Assembly (NCBI GenBank): GCA_030770545.1
Contig: CM061100.1
Coordinates: 13,508,501-13,572,500, forward strand
DNA: 64,000 nucleotides
Source of the DNA: Macropodus opercularis
Taxonomy: Eukaryota > Chordata > Actinopteri > Anabantiformes > Osphronemidae
Direction: 5' to 3'
Each line of letters opens with the position of its first letter. The first letter of the stretch is position 1. The notes beneath the pieces were generated by a model. It was not told the origin of the DNA, did no database searches, and worked only from the letters and a program-made list of their open reading frames with translations. Both the position numbers and the translations under genes were made by a program. Positions 24,201 to 36,516 of the stretch are shown piece after piece.

Positions 24201-25489
24201 TATAGCCCAGACATTTTGGTATTATTCACAATGATATACATAAAAAACATTTTGCTGGTCTCTATTGTGTTCAAAGTAGAATTGGCCAAGAACTTTTGAA
24301 CGATTTAAGCAGCCAAGTGTGGCCCACAAGTTGATTTTAACATTACACTCAAGTTTCTCTCTAACAATGTTGAGAAAACGACCAGCCAGGGCCTTTTGTT
24401 AACACTGAGAGGGTTTAAAGTTAAATTTCAGCCCTGCTCTCTCCCAAACCTAAAGCTTGAAGCTATGCCCCCACATGTAAATACGATGACGATGGCCAGG
24501 TTTGAAAGGAACTTCCTCCAAGCCTCAAATAGTCAAACTAAGTGAGGACATGAAGACATGGCTTCCTGCTGGGTGGACACCGAGCGGCCACAGCTGACAC
24601 GTGACTAATTTTAGCCAGTTATTTGACCTTGGGTGCCCAGGCATCCTCCAGCAGGGCTTCACCGGCTCTTTAATGGAAGACAACCCAGCCAAACGGGTCT
24701 CTGCTCTTACTTTACAAATAAAAACCAATCACTTTAACGTCCGCTTTCTTTCCTCGTGTGTCTTTGTGTATGTGCAAGAGCACAAATGTCGCTCAACTAT
24801 ACACGTTAGCAACGTTGACAGCACAGGTCATGTGCATTTCTCTACTCGCTAACGTCAAGCAGGAGGAAGGGCTGCGCTGCGTTTACATCTCAGCGTGATT
24901 CGAAACTTTTCATAATTAATATTCAAAGACTGAACATTTAGAAACCATCGATATGCTGCCGCGGTTTCCTGCTGTAAAACACTAGTCAGCACAGAGGGAA
25001 ACGTATAGATCTCAATAGCTCGACTGTGCTGAGATCAACAGCAGCATAACTTCATTTAGCCCGTGTGACAGGCAGCTAACGTCACGTTGACTTGGCAGCC
25101 ACCGCATGCTACAAGAAAAATGCGGACAAGTAACGATTGGATTTTCACCAACTTTTCACAAACTACTTTGACAAATCGCACAGACTACACACAGCTCTTT
25201 GTTAAAATAAACCACCGTTAACCCGCAGAGTAGAACCAACGCAGACGCGTTTCTGTCCCAGGTATAAATATCATTTCCCCATGGTCGCCCGGACCTCTGG
25301 CGTTAACGCCGTTGCTAGCTAGGTGAGGTTTCTACCTTCACAGCGTGAGTAAACACACTGTACAGTAACCGACGGGGCATTTTTGTGCTACAACCGCAAT
25401 GTCAACACACTCGCTCTCTCCGTGCTGCCTTTGAACGCGCCACCCTGGACTGTACGAGCGTTGTTTACGACGTGCGCGTCGTGTCTTAC
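21298..25489 (-). other. nek6: Probable first intron of nek6
   Basis: A gene-free stretch of about 4.2 kb between the proposed untranslated first exon and the ATG exon. I saw no coding exon and no well-preserved repeat in it. Most of it is AT-rich; the right end (24840-25480) becomes CpG-richer toward the promoter. Confidence 0.5.
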
Positions 25490-25560
25490 CTGAAGCGGAG
25501 TCCAGAGTGTCGGGCTTCCAGCTCCCAGCTTCAGCTACATAGGTCCGTGTTGTGCTAGTC
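25490..25560 (-). other. nek6: Probable untranslated first exon and promoter side of nek6
   Basis: On the minus strand a GC-rich segment ends at CTTCAG/GTAAGAC (donor at 25489-25488), a good splice donor pointing toward the nek6 ATG exon, whose acceptor is clear and which has 5' untranslated sequence. No in-frame ATG continues from it. The upstream limit is arbitrary. CpG-rich DNA around 25430-25700 fits a housekeeping promoter. RNA data would be needed to confirm it. Confidence 0.5.
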
Positions 25561-25889
25561 CGTCGGATAGTCTGCCCCCTCCCCCGAGTCTCGATGACTC
25601 TGGTGTGTGTCTGTGGTTTGAGCTGCCACGCAAGCTGCTCTACTGCGTGTGCAGACAGCTACTGGATGAGAGGAGAGATACTTGTGCTTAAAAGTAAAAC
25701 GACGGCGAGGTGGTGGCGTGAACTTGGCGGAAAGTAGGTCAAACGTCGCGGGTCCCTGTCTCCTCACACGGTCCGTGCATGTGGGACTGGACGACTGGTG
25801 CAGGATGAGAGGATCTTTAGGTGGAACGTGACTGGACACCTCCTCCAGCTAAATTCATTTAAAACAGTTATAATTGAGCCCAACATTTT

Positions 25890-27145
25890 CAGCCAGACCT
25901 TATTGGATGTGAGGAACCTGCTGAAATACTAATCCATGCATTTGTTAGTTCTAGGCTGAACTACTGTAACTGCGTCCTCATAGTTTGTCCCAGTAACTCT
26001 TTAAAAAGCCTAGTGTTAATTCAAAATGCTGCAGCCATGTCTCCCACATTATCTCATGTGCTTTGCTTCAAAATTGTAATCCTTCCGCACAAAGCACTTA
26101 ATGATAAAGTTCCAGCTCGTCTGAAAGACCTCATAGTTCCTCGTGTTCCAAACAGAACGCTTCTTTCACTCTCAGGGCGCTTGTGATTCTTAGAGTTTCT
26201 AGTGTAAATTTAGAATGAGTGGCCAAGATTGTAGCTACAAAGCTCCTCTTTGGAACCAGCTCCTAGTGCAGTTTTGAGAAGCAGACACCCTTGAGGACTA
26301 AGCATAAAACTTTCTAAACTTTACTAAAGCTTCTAATCATAGATGCTCAGGTCAGTCACCTTTCCTCCTCCTCTCCCTCGCTCTGTGCTCATCTACAGGT
26401 ATCATCAGAGGCAGAGCTCCAGTATGTGGTTACTGGTCGAACCATCTGTATCTGTTGCTGACTGTTGTTGCTCTTTTCTCTCTTCTCTATCCCCTCACCC
26501 TTACTTGACTTCAGTTGTCCAATGAGCCTGGATCTGCTGAAGATTTTAGCCTCTATTAAAAACAGCAGTTTTTTCTCTCCACTGTTGCTATTAAAATTAA
26601 TTAAGAATGATGATGATTTTATATTACAAGTTATTGATTTGTTCTTTAATTATAAAAACGTGCTCAAGGGGCGGAACGGCGGTGTGGTGGTCACTGTCGC
26701 CTCACAGCGAGAAGGTCGAGGGTTCGATTCCCGTGGGCCTTTCTGTGTGGAGTCTGCATGTGTCTGTGTGGGTTCTCTCCAGGGTCTCCGGCTTCCTCCC
26801 ACAGTCCAAAGACCTGCAGTTGGGCTGATTGGAAACTCTAAATTGCCCGTAGGTGTGAGTGTGTGCGTGACTGTGACTTGTGCGTCTATATGTGTGGCCC
26901 TGCGACAGACGGGCGATCGGTCCAGGGTGGACCCTGCCTCTCGCCCATAGCCAGCTGGGATAAGCTCGAAGATGCCCACGACCCCTGCGGGAAAGAAGCA
27001 GTAGAAGATGAACGAATGAATGAAAAAACTTGCTCAAGGGAGACTTGTTGTTGTTGTTGTTTTTTATGTAGTTGGTCTTAAACCTTACTTTGTAAAGTAT
27101 CTTGAGATTGTGAATTGGTGCTATATAAATAAAACTTGAATTAAT
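25890..27145 (+). mobile_element. Degenerate L2-type LINE 3' end, interrupted by a SINE
   Basis: On the plus strand 25930-26035 reads HAFVSSRLNYCNC, SLKSLVLIQNAAA, the hallmark of the reverse-transcriptase C-terminus in fish L2/Maui-type LINEs. HKALNDKVPARLKDLIVP and VPNRTLLSLSGR follow near 26090-26180. The typical tail TTGAGATTGTGAATTGGTGCTATATAAATAAAACTTGAATT is at about 27100-27142 (given here only to place the 3' end; its key part is GGTGCTATATAAATAAA). Frames are broken. The SINE at 26671-27023 sits between body and tail. Confidence 0.75.
26671..27023 (+). mobile_element. tRNA-headed SINE with target-site duplication
   Basis: The RNA polymerase III B-box GGTTCGATTCC is at 26721-26731. 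It is followed by the common teleost repeat segments CTTCCTCCCACAGTCCAAAG, GAAACTCTAAATTGCCC, and CCAGCTGGGATAAGCTC, ending in a GAATGAATGAA tail. Flanks show a 17-base duplication, AAAAACGTGCTCAAGGG at 26654-26670 and AAAAACTTGCTCAAGGG at 27024-27040 (16 of 17 identical). Insertion is inside the LINE relic 25890-27145. Relics of the same family occur at 38690-38915 and 52583-52690. Confidence 0.8.
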
Positions 27146-27548
27146 AATGTTAGGACGGAGAGTGAGGCTAATTATTGTGTTAAAAGGACGTTTTTCCGTA
27201 ACTAGAAAATAAATGTACATGTGGCCCTTAATCAGTCAAAAAACATGACATGAACTGAGAATAATGATAATCTACCACATTGTCTGCCGTAACACGGGAC
27301 CCAACCGTTGCCTACGACATGTATTATGGAAGCTGTAGTTTATAGCCACAGACCTCACAGTTACAAGTCTGCTGAAGTACTACAAGCCCCAGAGTTCCTA
27401 GCGAGGAAGAGCGTGATCTACGCGTGTAAACGGACCATGGTGTTGTTATACCTCTGAGTGACAAGCTAGCGCCAGAAAACCGCGCCGGAGAGCCGCGTTC
27501 GCGAACATTTATCTGTCGTCCCGCCACGACAGGCAGATAAAGCCGAGC

Positions 27549-30500
27549 ATGGGGTCCCGCATCAGGTGAGGACGCGGGTCTGTCGGCACTGTTAGCTTGC
27601 TTCCAGGGAGTCAGCGGGGGAAATACAGTACAAGTGGAAATGTTGCGACACAAAGCTAAAAACATTAGTGTCCGCTTGAGAAGCAGGGCGTTTGTGAACG
27701 TTTCTCGTGATCGGTTGGATCGTTTAAAGAGGCGACTGGTGTATTTCAGTTCCAGCGCCGTATTTAAAAGCTCTTCTTGGTGCTAGCGTCCAGAGCTGAA
27801 GACCAGAACAGAAATGCGGGAGTTAAAGGCGTCTCTGGTTGCCTGATTCCCCGCTAATGACGCTTTTCTGTCGTACTTCAACTATCATGTCTGCGACTGT
27901 CACCTAACTGTCATTATATTGACGAACTCAGCGCCTTGTTTCTAGTAGTGGGAACTAGCTACGTTTGACGTCTTAGAATTGCAGGGAGGTTATTGTCACA
28001 TGTGTATCATTACATTGACTCAATAAACTAATTCTAGCGTGTGTTGGGACACGTGATTAATCAGATTTTTGTTGTTGCTCAGATATAACATTGGCATTAT
28101 CTAGCAGACAGTGCTGTGGTATCTAGACCAATTTCACAGATGCAGACTACAAGTGAACCGTAAGGAACCCAAAGGTGGTAAAGGGGGTGAAGAACACTGG
28201 ATTTGTCTCTAGGACAAATCGTTTATGCTTCCTATATACACGCAGGGGTTTGAATATATTTTCAGACTGAGTATATTTAAATGTATATGTTTGTGTATGA
28301 CAAGTCAAATAGACTTGAAGGAAGGTTCTGAAATAAATTGAATTGAAATTACTGTTGTGTGACCCCACCCAGCTTACATGTGCTGTTCAGGTGCTGGGAT
28401 ATATTCAGTCACTATATTCAGTCGCTGTTATGCATCTGTGGGCTTCTCACACTCAGTTTCTATTGTAGTAGTTTGTTACACTTAACTACACTTTACTTAA
28501 TACTGTAACACCTGATGTAATACCAGTCAGTTGCGTCCAGGTGTGTAGAACAGCAGCCATGCAGAGCTGTGGTTCTAGCTCTTCTAGTTTCCGGGTCCTG
28601 TGCTTAAGGCTGCGGATCTGACTTGTACCATGGAGCCAATCTGCTCTGATTCACTGGCTTTTTCTTCAGAGGAGCAACTATGTCTAAAATTATGGTTCTT
28701 TTTAAAATAAGTGCAAACTGATCCCACTTGGTAACTTCTGTGAAATCCCTGTACGTTGATGATAGATACGTCTAAATTCACTAACACAGTGTTTAACTTG
28801 ACTTTGAAATTTGATTAGAAATTAGATTTTGAGTGGATGCTAGTTACTTTAGCCCTTACAGCCACACCTGTGCACACGGAGAACGTGATTCGCTCAGACG
28901 CAATACCTGCAGCCTCCCACAGGATCTGATTGAAATCTCCAGGACGTGGGAGTGTAAACTCCTTGTCAAGGGATTCAGACAGTTATTCCCAACAAACCCT
29001 CACAAGTCATTTGGTCCTGCCAAGTCTGCCTGGCTTGCTTCTCCACCAGCTCACCACCAGGAATTATTGTTTGGCCCGTAGGTACAGACTAAAGAGAGAG
29101 ACCTGTCCCCAACCTAGAAGCGTAGGAAAACCACCCTCTTATATATTAAGAAAATGCTTTGAAGCTTAAACCCAGAAAGCGTGTTATATAAGAAATAAAG
29201 TACTTTATGGTCATTTTTCTGATGAGTTAACATTATTGACAGCTATATAACAAGCCCAATCTTAAATTTAGGTTTGCTGAAAACTCCGAATGGCTGAATA
29301 CAGTTTTTGTTGTATACCAGTTATTTTGTTTGACTATGTCTGAATTCCCGAAACATATGAGTCAACTGCCTTCTTCTGTCTTCCAGGGAGAGTCCAGAGT
29401 CCACTTTTGAGATGTATTTGGAGGTAGCTTATCCAGGCACACACAGTTCAGGTAAGTCTTCGAACACTGGATTTGCTGCACTTGTTGGACCTACTGTGAG
29501 CAATTTCAACATTAACATTTTAGATAGATGAACAGTAACAAAAGTATACCTCTATTTGGGCTTTTGTCTTTTTTTACCCCACATGGCCTCTTTTCAGAAA
29601 CACCGTTGCTGTTGTTGGGTGCTGAGGACAAAGAACGACAAAAATTGTGGCCCACGTACAACTTTAGTTTCACCTTGGCGTGACTTTGTTTTCAAACTGG
29701 ATTACTGATCTACTGTAGGCTTGGACAAGACTCACTGAAACTTCAGTGATGTCACAGTTCTTATTAATACACCAGTTCTTGAGTAACACCACTTCCTGGT
29801 CGGTTGATGAACGTGAGCAGCTTCCTCAGTTGACCCCCTGTTGCAGCTTGTGAAGGCAACACATTTTTTAGCTGCTATTTTGTGTCATTCAGCATCTACT
29901 GTGGGTGACAGCGAAGTTAGAAGAAACGTTTTAGTGAACTTAGCTTTGGTGGAGCAGGACGACTGGAGTAGATGTGTTTGACATTGCTGAAGCTTTGTAG
30001 GAGGTGTTTCTCAGTTTGACCTATTTTTGTCAAACTGATGATCAGACATAGATGGAGGCGCAAGCAAATGTGGTCTGGGCTGAGGCTGCTCATCATTCTT
30101 CCCCCTTAATCTATCCCAAGAACAATCATAATCCCTGCTCACATTAACTGGGAAGGTTTGTAATGGGTTTGACCATTATACTCTATTTACTCCCTAAATA
30201 TGCAGGTCATTCTAGTGACCTTTTGGTCATAGAGTTGTTTGAAGATTTCAGAAAATTAAATCATCTACAACAAACAATTTACAGAAAGTGAGATAATGTA
30301 TGTGCATATAAAATATGTACTAATACTTCTATATACAAAGCATATATATCAGGAGAGCAATTCAAGCCATTCAGGAAAGCAGTAAAAGTGTTCATCTTTA
30401 ATCTCTTTCTCTTTTTAATCTGTGGTACATTACTAATTTCCTGTTTACTAAGGAGATACATAGGCTTTATTTCTACGAATGACTTCCTGTTGAAGTTATG

Positions 30501-33500
30501 TGCCTTTCATCATTTCCTGTTTGATTGTAAAGATGCCACATTCATTTTTTGTGATGCTTCATTCAGTGTTATTTCTGACTGCTGTATATGTGTCAGATGT
30601 TCTATATATAGAATATACTGTATGTTCTGTTAATAAAATCAGTTTGGAGTATCAGTAGGTTATTTCATGTTTACTAGTATGTGTGGTCCTGTATCCAAGG
30701 TTTGCATGCAGACAAGATGTAGAAATGATCGGCCTGCAGTAGTATAATGGTGTGAAATAATGTGTCTATATTTCTAAACAATCGCAATAACCAGAGAATC
30801 ACGAACCTCATAGAATTAATGTCTATCGGTCTTAGTAATGTATTTTATGTCAACCAGTTTTAACAGGCTAAAAAACATAAAACATAACGGGGCTTGGTGC
30901 AAGGTATAGAGCTCCTCACAATAGGACACTGACTCAAGCACTTGATTGGTTTATTGGATTGAAGCTTATTTAGATTTATGATTTGATTAGATTAGATCAC
31001 ATGTATATAATTTGCAGTCGAGTGTTTTGTGTCTGTTTGGCTTGATGTGAACTTTGACTTGGTTTCTACTCAGTGTTTTCATGCATATCATTTATGACAG
31101 GGCCGGAGGTGAGAAGGCAGTTCCCTGAAGACTACACAGACAAGGTTTGGAGTGCATATTATATGGGATATGTCTTTATGTCTTCATAATTATGTGTTCA
31201 TATTGTATTCACAGCCCTAAACACTAGACTTCAAGGCTACTCAAACAAGCCAGGATTCTTGGGTAATCAGGGAATGAGTTTACATTCAAGAGTCAAGGTT
31301 ACCGGAAATGTGCATACAGTGTACACGCAGCAGGTAGCCACAGACTTGTGGAAAGCTGCTTAGAACCTGGTTACAAACATGTACTTGTCAGAGAAATCAG
31401 CTTTCTCCTGCCAGGAAACATGATGTTTCTCATGTAATCATGTACTGTACTTGATTATCTTTCATTTGTTTCCCATAGGAAACTCTTCAAACTGTTCCGA
31501 AGTTCTGCTTTCCCTTCAACATGGAGAGGTATACATGCACACAGTCATTTCAGGGATAATGCACTATTTTACTATAAACATCGTCTTTGCCTTTCTCTTT
31601 GCTCTGTGTAGTGTAAGAGTCTGCTGCAGAATAGTTCTAATCTTGTTGTCTTACCTGACATGTAATGAGTTGCTTCCTCTTACGTATGTCAGTGGACTCA
31701 TTCACTAACATTGAAACACAGGACTTTTTAGCACAGTCTTGCCAACATACTCCACAAATGTTTATGTTCATATCCCTGAATCCACAATGTGCGATATTAA
31801 CGAGCAGAGCTGGACCCACATATCATTTGAGAGGTATTTGGTTTTTAAATTCAATATTCAGATATTTGTTTTTAATAAATATTGTTAATTATTGCTCACC
31901 CTGTGTACCTGACATCTTTTTCACTCACTGTTTAGTTTGTTTGTGAATTAGTTGTAGTATGTGTTTGTAATAGTGAATCAATGTGGCCGTGCATTTATTT
32001 GACCTAAAAAGACTGTGTAGTGTTGTGTTATGGGAATAGTGGAGCTCGCACAGCCCATTTACGCATCGGTTGAGTGAGAGAGAACTAAGACTGAGCAGAT
32101 AACTCAGTTGTAATGTTGTGAATATACGGTTGTAGGGTCTGTGAGCATCTTTCTGAGTTTTGGAAACTGAAAGGCCACCACAATACACAAGGTCCGGATG
32201 TTCTGCTGACATTAGAACCAAAGCTCTGCTCTATTTAGGACACCCTACCAGTGAGAGAAGCTGCAGAGTGCGCTCGTAGCTTTGTAGACAGGAAGACAGG
32301 GGCCACACCATGTGTGTAATTATTAAAATAGCATTTTAATGTGTGCAGGAATTTCCTGCATTATAATTACTACATTTCTATGAATCATTAATATTATGCG
32401 CAATCCTGTACTGAAATTCTGCTCTATAGATTGAAAGCCTGTGGTCTGCAACTTGAATTCCTCTTTCATCTCCGTCTTTCTTTACATTCAAACCACTCTC
32501 TCAATCTGCAGCCTCACAGTCAACCAGGTTGGCCAAAACTTCACCTTTGTGTTGACTGACATTGAAAGCAAACAGAGATTTGGCTTCTGTCGCCTGTCAT
32601 CGGGCGCACACACATGTTACTGCATTCTCAGGTGAGTTTGAGTGTTCAACGCTATATTTGCGTTCATATTTAATACATTTAATAGATTTTCAAATGACCA
32701 AAGCTGCTATTGAGGAAGACTTAAAGTTATAACTTGGTAAATGATGTGATTTATTTAAGATCAGTTACAAACTATTATAGTATTAATTAATAACAGAAAA
32801 TAACAGCATGGATAAATATCTTGTTGATGACAAAAAAACAAACAGCACTTGAACCACATTTTGTATAAGCCGTGTGTTGATTTGGTGCAACTCATATGAC
32901 ATATAGTAAACATTTACACTGCTGAGCAATAATAAAAAAACTCAAATCCTCGACAAATTTAACGTAGTGAAACCTGTGAAAATCACTGGGTTTAAAATTA
33001 CAATAGATTTCGTGCCCCAATTTTTTAAATGTACATGTAAGTTTAACAATCTGCTATTAGTCCTGAACTTGCAGTGTGATGCTGAGCATTTTCTTTGTGT
33101 TTGTATTCTCAGCTACCTGCCCTGGTTTGAAGTATTCTATAAACTGCTTAATATCCTTGCAGACTACACCATCAAAGGCCAGGTAAGTCCAGATATACAA
33201 CTGGCCTCCTTTTGAGGATGTTAGCTTTGGATTAGACCTGCACAACATTTAGGAGGAATTTTGAACCATTCTTCTGCTTTAGTTCAGCTGCATTCTTTAG
33301 ACAGCTGGTGTGCATGATTTTCTTGAGATCATTCTGCAGCATCTCTACTGAGTGGAGACTCTGGCTAAACCTCTCCAAAAGGCAGACTTTGTCTCCCGAC
33401 ATCCATTCTGTACTAGATTTACTTTAGTGTATCACCAAATGTCTACCCAGCGTCAGGTAGTAGACATTATTTTACCCCTCACATCTTGCCTGAAGAAACT

Positions 33501-36485
33501 ACACTGACACTGTGAACTGATGAAACTAAGGCTAATTTGTTTACAGCACTACATATGTATAACATCCTAAGAATATATGAATGTAAAGAATCCTCCTGGA
33601 CATTTTGCAGATCTAATTCATACCCACAGCTTGAGAATATTGCTGCTAAAGGTGGTACAACCCATTATGACCAATGGTTTGGTTTTAAGATCATGATTGG
33701 TGGGTTTCATCATCTTAGAAATAGTGTGTTAAGATCACTTTGAATTGTGGAAATCTATAAAATATATTTAATATTTTCAGTGGCGACTGTATGAGTTTTT
33801 TTTATAGTATGTGAAATGTTTCAGGAAAGTCAATTGCAAGAGCTTCTGGTGTCACTGCATGAGCTCCCTATTCCTGAGCCTGGAGTCCCTGTTCACCTTG
33901 GCATCGTGAGTCTGACTGTAGCTGTCACATCCACCTAAACGTAACCAGAACTTGAAAAAACTTCTATTTTAATAAACATGATCCTCCAATACCTAACTTC
34001 TGTAACCAGATACACGTAATTTTCCTATTTACCTCCTCCTTCATATTAAAAATAGCCGCATCCACATTTCAAGTTAAAAGCCACACATTCTCAAATTGTC
34101 TCATCTGGAAGGCATTCATAATTAAGACTACGTTTGTGTTCTGTTTCCTCCAGCATTCCTTCTTCACTGTGCCTCACACAGGGGAGCTCCCCAGCATACC
34201 TGAGAATGTGAGTATTCACATGATTTCCTAAATGTCCCTCTGATCAGTGATAACTCTGAACTTACTAGTACATTATAGTCAAACCTTTGCAATGTATCAA
34301 ATGGATGTATCATTAACATACATACTGAAACCATAGGATATAGCAGCTTTAAATTACTTACAAATTAAATACAGAAATGACTGTAATGTCTATATCAAGG
34401 TTCTGAAATCCATTTAAAGGTCAAAACTAAACACACAGCAAATATTTGTTTGAATTTTCCTTAACACGTTTTAGGCAGAAACTTTTGGAAAGTTTAAAAA
34501 TGTTCAAGAATAATCCATCTTGGATATTTAACCCCTCTCTTTGACTCTTGAAGTTATTAAAGTCCAATAAAATTTGCTGGGTTTCTGCCGCAGACCCATG
34601 TTTATAACGCACAATTGACAAATGGAGAGAGATGGAGATGGGAGAGAAGGGCATTCCACAAAACCTGCTGCAGCCATTTTACAGCTTATTTTGATGTGTC
34701 TGGAGTTATTGTCCCGTTCAGACACTTAGTTGTGTCAAGGTTTTAACTGGTTAGCTGATGGTTTGAGGTTACTAAAGAATTCTGAGGTAGTCTTTGTTTC
34801 ATCCACTTTGTGCAGTGTCATCATTTTTGCTGATAGCAAGACATCCCCAGAGCATAATGCTACCACCACTGAGTTAATCGCTGGTGTTTGTGGTGCTAGT
34901 TGTCTCCCCACACATCTTGTTATTGTGAAACAATTTTGAAACAGGTCTGTCATGAACTGCAGTTATTCAGACCATGGTGGTGTAAAAGATGCTTTAGTGC
35001 AGGGGTGTCAAACTCAAATACACAGTGGGCCAAAATTGAAAACTGGAACGAAGTCGCGGGCCAACATTGATATTTACTGGGAAAAAAACATGGGTATGGA
35101 ACAAGCAAAGCTTGACTAGACTATTTCCGTAAGAAAATGCTCTGTGAATGCTGTAATGCTGAATTTATTCATAAGAACCGTTGACGGTAACTGGAGAGTT
35201 TAAAAAGTTCTTAAAGGTAGTTTAAGAAAAATCCAAGTGGTAAAAAAAAGAGCTAAACATGTTCAGAACAAGTTAAAAGTCTTAAATTTCAAAATAAAGC
35301 ATAATGAAGTAATATTAAATAGGTATTTATGATTAAATAATTAAAGAAAACACAGTTGAGTTGATCCAAACAGTAAAAGTATAGAAAACGACTAAAACGT
35401 GTTGGTAGAATTTTGCAGGACTTTCCTGACATTGATGAAGTTTTAAAAGCATTATTACAACAAGCAGAACATTCAGATTCAATGTGATGACAATAAACAT
35501 CACATTTAAAAAGGAACAACCAGGAGAGGATTTGAACCGGTAGCCTGACGTAGTAGTGTGCAGCAGACTAACCGCTGGACTATCTAAGCAACTGGGAATG
35601 ACAACGCGCGCCACTCACACATACTACCAGTGACAGCTGACTGCTGTGGCGATTCACCGAGGAAAGCGAAACCCGTTAAACGGGATCGTTGCAGCAAAAC
35701 CGTAACACGAATCACAAAAACCACCCGAAAGCCGATACTTTAATCTGCGACTTGTGTAAGTTTCATGTCCAAAGACATTTTTGAATTCCCAGCGATCAAT
35801 GTGTCTCTTCTGCTCCGCGAGTCAGGCAGAAAAATGAGGGGTTCAATGGCCCAGAAGCGGCCGCTCCGGTAAACAGGAAGCAAGTAGACAAGTGTCTAGT
35901 GTCTGAGGGGGGGTAGCACGGTGCCAGTATTAGCATAAGGTCTCTATTACTATGGTCAACAGAGGAGTGGGCGTTAATGGGTCCTCTCGCGATTGACGCC
36001 ACCAAAACGCCAACAGAGAATTCTGGGATTTGTAGTATTAGCGGTACATGATAATTACCGGCGGGCCAGCTCTAATAGTAATTTGATATGGCTTCGCGGG
36101 CCAAATATAATTACGCTGCGGGCCAAATTTGGCCCGCGGGCCAGAGTTTGACACCTATGCTTTAGTGTATCCAACATATAGTTTATTTGGCTATTTATTT
36201 AAATGTGTTGATATCAGTAAACCCAAATTCATTTTAATCCTTTCCACCAAACTCTGCAGATTGTCTTCTATTAAATTTAGGTTCAGAGGATTCACTTCAG
36301 ACCACAATTCTGTGTGCCATCAAGTGATTTCCAGTAGTGGAATTAAGGAAAACTGGTCTTACTTAAGTCGATAAAAATGTTTCCCCTATCACCCAAATTT
36401 GTAACTGAATGCTGGAGACTTTAACATGTGATTTTTGGGAAGAAATGTGGTATTAATTTTAATAATTGTATTAATTGTTTTTATG

Positions 36486-36516
<31 letters not shown>

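Larger units (their letters stand above)
25691..27548. promoter_or_regulatory. Head-to-head interval between nek6 and dennd1a
   Basis: nek6 runs left and dennd1a runs right from this interval, so both promoters lie at its edges, with the LINE/SINE insert in the middle. Human has LHX2 between these two genes. I found no LIM domain (paired CxxC/HxxC fingers) or homeobox (WFQNRR-type) coding sequence on either strand here. Confidence 0.6.

Noticed and set aside
26721..26731. A functional tRNA gene around the B-box
   Set aside because: No cloverleaf and no acceptor stem; SINE context and target duplication explain it.
26465..27220. Open frames of 161 and 172 codons on both strands
   Set aside because: They lie over the SINE and LINE relics; the B-box and target duplications explain this stretch.
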